Assembly (NCBI GenBank): GCA_937873345.1
Contig: CALMRL010000470.1
Coordinates: 1-9,367 of the forward strand
Source: an uncultured Beijerinckiaceae bacterium
GTDB taxonomy: Bacteria > Pseudomonadota > Alphaproteobacteria > Rhizobiales > Beijerinckiaceae
Direction: 5' to 3'
Length of the DNA: 9,367 nucleotides
Shown: piece by piece, positions 1 through 5,279 of the stretch
How the letters are laid out: the number at the start of each line of letters is the position of its first letter
How positions within the stretch are numbered: position 1 is the stretch's first letter
Program-made: the position numbers and the translations under genes
Notes under the pieces: generated by a model
Databases searched by the model: none
Told to the model about the DNA's origin: nothing
Seen by the model: the letters and a program-made list of their open reading frames with translations, nothing else

Positions 1-366
1 GGCACGACGCTGGCGCTGCACGGCGGCCGGCGGCGACGGCGCCCGCCGGCGGCGATCGTCGGTTTCTCCGGCCTGCTCGTCGGCAACGGCGAGTTGCCGG
101 CGGCATCGCTGCTCGCCGACCGCGACGCCGCCGTGGCGCCGCCCCCGGTGCTGCTGACCCACGGCAGCGGCGACGAGGTGATCCCCGTCGAGGCCCTCTT
201 CCTCTCGGCCGATGGCCTCGCCGAGGCCGACGTGCCGTGCCAGTGGCATCTCTCGTTCGGGGTCGGCCACGGCATCGACGAGGGCGCGCTCGGCCACGCC
301 GGCCTGTTCCTCGCCCGCGCCTTCGGGTTGAAGACGGGGTCGGGTCCCGCCGTCCCGGAGCGCTGA
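1..366 (+). CDS. Phospholipase/carboxylesterase family alpha/beta hydrolase, 3' part
   Basis: The reading frame is open from base 1 and ends with TGA, so only the last 121 codons of the gene are present. The visible part has the pattern of the phospholipase/carboxylesterase (Abhydrolase_2) family of cytosolic serine esterases. A GTTLALH segment would follow directly on the nucleophile elbow (GxSxG), which lies just left of the window. Next come a strand ending VGFSGLL, the catalytic Asp in HGSGDEVIP (bases 172-174), and the catalytic His in GVGHGIDEG (bases 268-270). These esterases cleave short acyl esters; the natural substrate cannot be told from sequence. An arginine-rich stretch (RRRRR, residues 10-14 of the visible part) is somewhat unusual. 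A TTG at base 94 is an internal codon, not the start. Family assignment is fairly sure, substrate unknown. Confidence 0.8.
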   Translation, partial: GTTLALHGGRRRRRPPAAIVGFSGLLVGNGELPAASLLADRDAAVAPPPVLLTHGSGDEVIPVEALFLSADGLAEADVPCQWHLSFGVGHGIDEGALGHAGLFLARAFGLKTGSGPAVPER

Positions 367-391
367 TCTCAGAGGCGCGCCGGCCGCCCGT

Positions 392-407
392 TTAAGCGAT
401 CATTAAC
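392..407 (+). promoter_or_regulatory. CtrA-type binding box (TTAA-N7-TTAAC)
   Basis: The sequence TTAAGCGATCATTAAC matches the full alphaproteobacterial CtrA consensus TTAA-N7-TTAAC without mismatch, in a region where TTAA is otherwise rare. It lies about 60 bp upstream of the start of the coiled-coil gene at 470, a normal promoter distance. CtrA is the cell-cycle response regulator of Alphaproteobacteria. The match is seen directly; actual binding and the direction of regulation are inference. Confidence 0.6.
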
Positions 408-469
408 CCCGCTCCTTCAGTCTTTGGTAACGCGACGATCGCTCGCGCCTCGATAGACGGATCGCCACG

Positions 470-973
470 ATGGCCGGCTCTTCCAAGACACCCTCGCGCT
501 ATTCCTCCTCGCGCCGCGGCGAGGACTTCATGGCGAGGGGGACTGGACGCATGCCCTGGCAGCGCCGCGACGATGCCGAGGCACGGCGGGACGGGTCGGG
601 CGAGGACAGCGTGAGCCGCTCGGTGCGCGCCGTCGAGCGCGCTGTCGAGAACTTCGCGGCCTTGCAGCAGAACTGCGACTACTACAGGGGATTGGCGGTC
701 GAGCTGCGCAAGGCATTCGACGACGAGAAGGACCACGCCAAGGCCTTCGCCCAGCAGCTCGGCGAGGCGGAGTGCGCACATCGCACCGATCGCGAGCGGG
801 CCGCCCGCGCCGAGAGCCGGCTGGAGCAGTCGGCGCAAACGATCCGCGAACTGGAGCGCCAGCTCGCCACGGTGCGGGCCCAAACCGATCGGTTGGTCCA
901 TACCATCGCCCGCCTGATGTCGGCCGACAAGAAGCGCGACACCGGGGATATCGCAGCTCTGCTCGCCGCCTGA
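470..973 (+). CDS. Hypothetical coiled-coil protein
   Basis: I do not recognise this 167-residue protein. Residues 1-50 are polar, Ser/Arg/Gly-rich and probably disordered. Residues from about 52 to 150 are rich in Ala, Glu, Gln, Arg and Leu with heptad-like spacing, including RAVERAVENFAALQQN and RELERQLATVRAQTDRLVH, and should form a long helical coiled coil. There is no signal peptide or membrane segment, so it is probably cytoplasmic. The ATG at 470 has a weak AGACGG about 9 nt upstream; in-frame ATGs at 530 (GAGGA just before) and 551 (GAGGGGG upstream) are real alternatives, and either would drop much of the disordered N-terminus. A perfect CtrA-type box stands upstream, suggesting cell-cycle-linked expression. 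The exporter operon downstream converges on it. Opposite-strand frames also stay open here, but the AT-rich upstream region and helical composition favour this one. Confidence 0.65.
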   Translation: MAGSSKTPSRYSSSRRGEDFMARGTGRMPWQRRDDAEARRDGSGEDSVSRSVRAVERAVENFAALQQNCDYYRGLAVELRKAFDDEKDHAKAFAQQLGEAECAHRTDRERAARAESRLEQSAQTIRELERQLATVRAQTDRLVHTIARLMSADKKRDTGDIAALLAA

Positions 974-1074
974 GGCGCGGCGGCCTGCGCCGAGCTGTCG
1001 CGTGTCCCGTGCTGCGCCCGCCGGCGACGCGATGTCGAAGGCGCTTCGGCACAGTTCGGCATAACAGGAGATAT

Positions 1075-1090
1075 GGCGCCTGCCGGCGCC
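1075..1090 (-). terminator. Possible hairpin downstream of the exporter operon
   Basis: GGCGCC-TGCC-GGCGCC forms a perfect 6-bp stem with a 4-nt loop just past the stop codon of the exporter ATPase gene, between two convergent genes. There is no T-tract on either side, so a canonical Rho-independent terminator is not supported. In sequence this GC-rich the hairpin may be chance. Confidence 0.25.
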
Positions 1091-1097
1091 CGGCGCT

Positions 1098-1913
1098 TCA
1101 GCGCTGCAGGGCGACGAGGTAGTCCGGGATGATGTCGCGGGGGCGGCCAACGGCCCGCACCGTTCCCTCGTCGATCCACACCACGCGGTCGCACAGCTCC
1201 TCCACCGTCGGCAGGTCGTGCGACACCACGAGGATGGTGCCGTGCTCGGCGAAGCGCTTGATGTAGGCGTCGCACTTCGCGCCGAACTCGGCGTCGCCGA
1301 CGGACAGCGCCTCGTCGACGATCAGGATGTCGGCGTCGGCGTGGGCGCAGATCGCGAAGGCGAGGCGCGACAGCATGCCTGACGAATACATACGCAGCGG
1401 CTGGTAGAAGAAGTCGCCGATGTCGGCGAAGGCGGCGATCGAGTCCATCCGCCTGACGATCTCGGCCTTCTTCAGCCCGAGGATGGCGCCGCCGATCAGG
1501 GCGTTCTCGCGGCCTGTCAGCTCGTGATCGAAGCCGGCGCCGAGCGCCAGGATCGGAGCGAGGCGCCCGGTGATGGTGGCGGCGCCGTGCGTCTGCGCAG
1601 TGATCCCGCAGAGGATCTGCAGAAGCGTCGTCTTGCCGGCGCCGTTGCGCCCGATGATGCCGACGCACTCGCCCTTGCGCACCTCGAAGGAGACGTCGCG
1701 CAGGACCCAGTGCTCCTTGTAGTACTGCCGCCAGCGCCCGAACAGCGTCTGCTTCAGCTGGTCGTTGCGGTGCATGTAGAGCTGGAACGCTTTGCCGACG
1801 CCCTGGCAGTGGATCACCGTTTCACGTGAAAGGTGTTGCTCGCCGGGCGTGCCGGTCGCCAGCGGCTCGGGTCGGTCGATCGCGCGTTCGGGGCGAAGCA
1901 CGTCAGATGACAT
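1098..1913 (-). CDS. ABC transporter ATP-binding protein, polysaccharide-export (Wzt/KpsT/TagH) type
   Basis: This 271-residue ATPase would power export of a surface glycan together with the permease encoded just upstream. Walker A is GRNGAGKT (88-95), the signature is YSSGM (176-180), Walker B is DILIVDEAL (195-203), and the switch His is in VVSHD (H232). The stretch LGAGFDHELTGREN (124-137) is typical of the Wzt/KpsT/TagH branch. The protein ends soon after the nucleotide-binding domain, so it lacks the C-terminal glycan-binding domain of long Wzt proteins. The ATG overlaps the permease stop by 11 bp, indicating translational coupling. The first 32 residues precede the usual family start; a GTG at 1817 would remove them but has no Shine-Dalgarno. 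A parS-like palindrome (1818-1833) lies in this extension. Function class is sure; the exported polymer is unknown. Confidence 0.92.
   Translation of the reverse strand: MSSDVLRPERAIDRPEPLATGTPGEQHLSRETVIHCQGVGKAFQLYMHRNDQLKQTLFGRWRQYYKEHWVLRDVSFEVRKGECVGIIGRNGAGKTTLLQILCGITAQTHGAATITGRLAPILALGAGFDHELTGRENALIGGAILGLKKAEIVRRMDSIAAFADIGDFFYQPLRMYSSGMLSRLAFAICAHADADILIVDEALSVGDAEFGAKCDAYIKRFAEHGTILVVSHDLPTVEELCDRVVWIDEGTVRAVGRPRDIIPDYLVALQR
1818..1833. promoter_or_regulatory. parS-like palindrome
   Basis: The 12-bp perfect palindrome TTTCACGTGAAA (1820-1831) is the core of the ParB-binding site parS (consensus TGTTTCACGTGAAACA). Over 16 bp it reads CGTTTCACGTGAAAGG, matching 13 of 16 positions, with the three mismatches at the outer ends. 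It lies in the 5' coding part of the exporter ATPase gene; parS sites are known to occur inside genes. No parA or parB gene is in the window. Whether ParB binds here is inference. Confidence 0.45.
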
Positions 1914-2775
1914 CGACGAAGATCGACCTGTAGCGCATGAAGAAGCGGTAGCCGAAGTGGAACACCAGCAGCGACACGATCACGGTGCCGCCGTAGAGCA
2001 GAGGGCTCGGCAGCCGGCCGGCGATCAGCATGTCGCGGATCATCTCGACGTAGTTGCCGATGAGGTTGAGATGGATGATCGGGCGCAGCCGCGCCGGCAC
2101 GTCGTCGATGGAATAGAAGATCGGCGTCGCGAACATCATCACCGGCACGATCGAGATCATCAGGTGGGCGACGTCGCGGGTAAAGGAGCCGAGCGCCATC
2201 AGGAACCAGCAGGCGCCGAGCAGGAACAGGAAGAAGGGCACCACCACGAGGGGCAGCAGGATCGCGCTCGCCGGAAGCCCGTGGAGGATCGCCAGGGTGA
2301 AGGCGAGCAGGATGACGAACGAGATCGCGGCGTAGGTCGCCGCGCGGATGCCGGCCGTCCAGGCCAGCGTCTCGGAGGGGAAGATCGACTTCTTGATGAA
2401 GGTGACGTGCTCGTGGAGCAGGCCGGGCGAACGGTAGGCGAGTTCCGAGAACAGGTTGAAGACGATCAGGCCGCAGAAGATCGACAGGGCATAGGTCTTG
2501 ATGCCGCCGCCCTGCGCCGAGCGCGGCACCCCCACCGCCGAGGAGAAGATGATCGTATAGGCCGACAGCATCACCAGCGGGCCGAACACCGCCCACAACC
2601 AGCCGAGGATCGAGCCGCGGAAGCGGGCGGCGAGTTCCCGCCGCACCACCGCGCGGATCAGCTCGCGAAAGTGCCAGGCGCGCTGCAGCGGCTCGAGAAG
2701 GCGCGGCAGGGTGCTGCCCGCATCGGGCGTGGCGGTGCCGAGAGTGCCGAGGGTCGCGGTCCGGGGTGCAGACAT
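1903..2775 (-). CDS. ABC-2 type permease for polysaccharide export (Wzm/KpsM family)
   Basis: This 290-residue inner-membrane protein is the channel-forming half of a glycan exporter. The N-terminal cytoplasmic part ends in RFRGSILGWLW (51-61), characteristic of ABC-2 O-antigen/capsule/teichoic-acid permeases. Six hydrophobic segments can be drawn at about 61-81, 97-113, 143-165, 171-197, 204-222 and 259-277. Family-typical loops are FIKKSIFPSE (126-135), ATPIFYSIDDVP (216-227) and NYVEMIRDML (241-250). The length is somewhat above the usual 260 or so because of a Thr/Ala-rich N-terminus of about 25 residues; the ATG at 2775 has no strong Shine-Dalgarno. It is first in the operon with the ATPase. 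No glycosyltransferase or other glycan-assembly gene is nearby, so the substrate (O-antigen, capsule or other) cannot be named. Confidence 0.92.
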   Translation of the reverse strand: MSAPRTATLGTLGTATPDAGSTLPRLLEPLQRAWHFRELIRAVVRRELAARFRGSILGWLWAVFGPLVMLSAYTIIFSSAVGVPRSAQGGGIKTYALSIFCGLIVFNLFSELAYRSPGLLHEHVTFIKKSIFPSETLAWTAGIRAATYAAISFVILLAFTLAILHGLPASAILLPLVVVPFFLFLLGACWFLMALGSFTRDVAHLMISIVPVMMFATPIFYSIDDVPARLRPIIHLNLIGNYVEMIRDMLIAGRLPSPLLYGGTVIVSLLVFHFGYRFFMRYRSIFVDVI

Positions 2776-2901
2776 CGCCGGCGAGATAGACAGGTCGTTT
2801 CCAACCCGTCAACGCGCGGAGGGCGCCGCGCCGCCGAAGCTTGAGGAGTGTGGCTTCGCGACGCCTGTGGGCGCCTCATCCCATCGGGCCGGCAGTGCGG
2901 C

Positions 2902-2926
2902 GGAACCGCCTGCCACGGCCTCGGTT
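2902..2926 (+). promoter_or_regulatory. EcfG-like general stress promoter
   Basis: GGAAC (2902-2906) is followed after 16 nt by GGTT (2923-2926). The alphaproteobacterial EcfG sigma factor recognises GGAAC-N16/17-CGTT, so one base of the -10 element differs. The spacing to the CsbD start codon at 2960 would give a 5' leader of roughly 25-30 nt. A stress-sigma promoter fits the known stress induction of CsbD genes. The motif is seen; its use is inferred. Confidence 0.5.
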
Positions 2927-2959
2927 TGCGTCCGGCAACGAAGGACAAGGGAGACCGCT

Positions 2960-3151
2960 ATGGACAAGGAACACGGCAAGGGCGCGGTGGACAAGGTCGT
3001 CGGCTCCGTGAAGGACGCCGTCGGTTCGGTCACCGGCAACGAGAAGCTGCAGGCCGAGGGCAAGGCGCAGAAGGTCGAGGGGAGCGCCCATCAGGCGACG
3101 GGCGACGTCAAGGACGCCGGCCGCAACGTCACCGACGCCGTCAAACGCTGA
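2960..3151 (+). CDS. CsbD family stress protein
   Basis: This 63-residue, highly charged, hydrophilic protein has the CsbD pattern: an N-terminal GAVDKVVGSVKDAVGSVTG unit followed by a related helix, KLQAEGKAQKVEGSAHQATGD, and a closing DVKDAGRNVTDAVKR. Such proteins are small cytosolic helical proteins, often strongly induced by general stress or osmotic shock (sigma-B in Bacillus, general stress response in many Proteobacteria); the molecular function is not established. The ATG at 2960 is chosen because AAGGGAGA (2947-2954) lies 5 nt upstream and the protein then begins just before the conserved domain. The frame stays open further upstream, but that part does not resemble the family. It is monocistronic: an EcfG-like promoter precedes it and a terminator follows. 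Confidence 0.9.
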   Translation: MDKEHGKGAVDKVVGSVKDAVGSVTGNEKLQAEGKAQKVEGSAHQATGDVKDAGRNVTDAVKR

Positions 3152-3199
3152 GGTCGCAGGCGCTGGCGCCAAGCCTATAATCCAGGCAAAAAATTCGAG

Positions 3200-3229
3200 A
3201 AGCCCGTCGGCGGTGTCGGCGGGTTTTTT
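3200..3229 (+). terminator. Rho-independent terminator after the CsbD gene
   Basis: A stem of about 9 bp (CCCGTCGGC pairing with GTCGGCGGG, using two G-T wobbles) with a 3-nt loop is followed directly by TTTTTT (3224-3229). It can be extended by A-T pairs into the T-tract. An A-run at 3188-3193 lies on the other side at some distance, so weak termination of the opposing flavin reductase gene is also possible. It sits between two convergent genes. Confidence 0.85.
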
Positions 3230-3272
3230 CGTGTCGGCGATTCTGAAGGGCGGCAAGCCCGGCCTCGGGACG

Positions 3273-3821
3273 CTACGGTTCCAGCGCCCCGACGCGGTCA
3301 TAGGCGGCGCGCCAGTACACCAGGGCGCCGCTGCCGTCGCCCGCCGGGACGCGGGATTCCGTCACCCTGCCGATGATGATGGTGTGGCTGAAGCGGTCCA
3401 TCATCTCGTCGAGTTCGCATTCGAAGGAGGCGAGCGCGTCGGCGAGCACCAGCGGGGTGCCGGACCGGCCGATCCATTCCGCGCCCTCGAAGCGCGCCGC
3501 GCCGCGCCGCCCGTCCCGGCCGGCGAAGCGATCGGCGATGAAGCCGTGCTGATGCCCGAGAATGCTGACGGCGAAGCGGCCGGAACGGCGCATCAGCGGC
3601 AGGCTCGACGCGCCCGAGGCGACGGCGACGAGCAGGCTCGGCGGCTCGGCCGAGAGCGACACCATCGAGGTCGCGGTCAGGCCGCCCCTCTCCTGGCCGT
3701 CGGCCACGGTGACGATGCTGACGCCTCCCGCAAGGTGCCGCATCGCCGCCTTGAAGGCGGCGGCTGGGTCGGCGTCGATGCCTTTGGCGGGGCGGCCGAC
3801 GCGGGGGAGAGGTAGGTTCAT
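3273..3821 (-). CDS. Flavin reductase-domain (FMN-binding split barrel) protein
   Basis: The 182-residue protein resembles short-chain flavin reductases of the HpaC/NtaB class, which use NAD(P)H to reduce FMN or FAD for a partner monooxygenase. Matching segments are FKAAMRHLAGGVSIVTV (23-39), GGLTATSMVSLSAEPPSLLVAV (46-67), GRFAVSILG (81-89), HGFIADRFAG (92-101), SHTIIIGRV (145-153) and LVYWRAAY (167-174). The ATG at 3821 is preferred: it gives the normal family length, whereas the frame can extend to a TTG at 3905 only through a Pro/Arg-rich, unfamily-like stretch. No strong Shine-Dalgarno is visible. No monooxygenase is adjacent, so the partner is encoded elsewhere or the protein acts alone. 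It converges on the CsbD gene. The family is clear; the flavin and partner are unknown. Confidence 0.88.
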   Translation of the reverse strand: MNLPLPRVGRPAKGIDADPAAAFKAAMRHLAGGVSIVTVADGQERGGLTATSMVSLSAEPPSLLVAVASGASSLPLMRRSGRFAVSILGHQHGFIADRFAGRDGRRGAARFEGAEWIGRSGTPLVLADALASFECELDEMMDRFSHTIIIGRVTESRVPAGDGSGALVYWRAAYDRVGALEP

Positions 3822-4366
3822 GCCTGGAGAACTCGTCCCGCGAGATGGCGACCGCCGGCGGGGCGTCGGCGGGAGGAAAATAGGCCCCCGGCGAGGCGGC
3901 GGCAAATTCAGGCCGTTGCCGGTCGGGAAACAGACGGGGTCATGCTACGGCGCAGGGCTGGCGGGGACGAGACGGCTCCGCGCGGCGACGGGGGAAGCAT
4001 CGCATTCCCGCCCCCTGCCCGGCGCACCCCCGGTTGCCGTCTGCCTCGACGCCGTGAACCTCGCGACGGTGATTCTGTTCGACCGATGAACGGGAAGAGG
4101 GTCCACTTGCCGCCACGGACCGTCACGCGCACATCCGCGGCAGCACAGGCTTTCGCCCGACCGGATCAACCTCGGCCCTTGGCGCCGGCGATGAACGAGG
4201 CGCCGGTGGTCCGCGAGATGACGGGGGCGACGGGACCAAAGGCCTCGCTTTGCCGAAGCCGATCGCGCATCGGCGCCGCGCAGCACCCCGGCTCTGCCGA
4301 CCGGGAGCCATTGCCTTTGCCGCGGCGCGGCTCATCCTCCAGCGGCCGATCGAGGAAACACCCACC
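3822..4366. other. Intergenic region with no convincing gene
   Basis: About 545 bp lie between the divergently transcribed flavin reductase and hydroxypyruvate isomerase genes. Several short frames are open on both strands, but they are Arg/Pro/Gly-rich, lack plausible ribosome-binding sites and look like GC-driven random frames. Promoters for both flanking genes must lie here, but I cannot assign -35/-10 elements with confidence. The only clear element is the GAGGAAA ribosome-binding site at 4352-4358 belonging to the downstream gene. Confidence 0.6.
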
Positions 4367-5152
4367 TTGCCGAAGTTCGCCGCCAACCTGACGATGCTGT
4401 TCACGGAGAAGCCGTTCCTCGACCGCTTCGCGCTCGCGCGGACCGCGGGCTTCGAGGCGGTGGAGTTCCTGTTCCCCTACGACCACCCCGCGGCGGACAT
4501 CGCCGCGCGGCTCGCCGACAACGATCTGAAACTCGTGCTGCACAACCTGCCGGCCGGCGACTTCGGCGGCGGCGAGCGCGGCATCGCGGTGCTGCCGGAG
4601 CGTACGAGCGAGTTCCGCGACGGCGTGGCGCGGGCGGTCGACTATGCCTCGCGCCTGCGCTGCCCGCAGCTGAACTGCCTCGTCGGCAAGGTGCCGGTCG
4701 ATGCCGATGCGAAGCGCGTGAGGGCCGTACTGGTCGAGAACCTGCGCTTCGCCGCGGAAGCGTTGGAGGGTGCCGGCATCCGCCTGCTGCTGGAGATGGT
4801 GAACAGCGTCGATGTGCCGGGATTCACGCTCGACACCACGGCCAAGGCGCTGGCGCTGATCGAGGCGGTCGGCTCGCACAACGTCTTCCTGCAGTACGAC
4901 GTCTACCACATGCAGCGCATGGAGGGCGATCTCGCCCGCACCCTCAAGCAGGAGCTGTCGCGCATCGCCCACGTCCAGGTCGCCGACAATCCCGGCCGCC
5001 ACGAGCCCGGTACCGGCGAGATCAACTACCCCTTCCTGTTCCGCCACCTCGATCGCATCGGCTACGCCGGCTATGTCGGCTGCGAATACGTTCCGGCCGG
5101 CACCACGATCGAGGGCCTCGGCTGGCTTGCGCAGGCCCGCTCCGCCGCCTGA
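4367..5152 (+). CDS. hyi: Hydroxypyruvate isomerase family TIM-barrel enzyme
   Basis: The 261-residue protein matches hydroxypyruvate isomerase, which interconverts hydroxypyruvate and tartronate semialdehyde in glyoxylate/glycerate metabolism in the cytosol. It begins PKFAANLTMLFTEKPFLDRF, typical of the family, followed by GFEAVEFLFPYD (28-39). Putative metal and catalytic residues are E143 (LLLEMVNSVDVPGF), D178 (QYDVYHMQ), Q204 (HVQVADNPGRHEPGTGEINY) and E240 (GCEYVPAG), at nearly the E. coli Hyi spacing. The start is TTG at 4367: GAGGAAA lies 8 nt upstream and the length matches the family (about 260), while upstream in-frame codons are not family-like. The segment after E143 is MVN where PIN or PLN is more usual. 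The related OtnI (2-oxo-tetronate isomerase) cannot be excluded. The common partner genes (glyoxylate carboligase, tartronate semialdehyde reductase) are not in the window. Confidence 0.88.
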   Translation: MPKFAANLTMLFTEKPFLDRFALARTAGFEAVEFLFPYDHPAADIAARLADNDLKLVLHNLPAGDFGGGERGIAVLPERTSEFRDGVARAVDYASRLRCPQLNCLVGKVPVDADAKRVRAVLVENLRFAAEALEGAGIRLLLEMVNSVDVPGFTLDTTAKALALIEAVGSHNVFLQYDVYHMQRMEGDLARTLKQELSRIAHVQVADNPGRHEPGTGEINYPFLFRHLDRIGYAGYVGCEYVPAGTTIEGLGWLAQARSAA

Positions 5153-5279
5153 GCCGGCATCTACCTCCTACCGATCAGGGGATCGCGACGGCCTGGCCGG
5201 CCACGCGCCGAGCCTGGAGGGCGGCTGCCCGCTGCCGCAGGAGTTCCTCGATGGCGATGCCAGCGCCTGCTCGTCGCCC

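Noticed and set aside
392..1150. 252-codon minus-strand frame opposite the coiled-coil gene
   Set aside because: Ala/Gly/Leu/Arg-rich with no motif, and it runs into the end of the exporter ATPase gene; the plus-strand frame has a regulatory box, start signals and coherent helical composition.
1792..2844. 350-codon plus-strand frame opposite the exporter genes
   Set aside because: His/Arg/Asp/Glu-rich low-complexity translation typical of an antisense shadow; the minus strand encodes clear ABC transporter domains.
4250..4366. N-terminal extension of the hydroxypyruvate isomerase frame
   Set aside because: The added residues are Arg/Ala/Pro-rich and unlike the family, and the TTG at 4367 has a good ribosome-binding site and gives the normal length.
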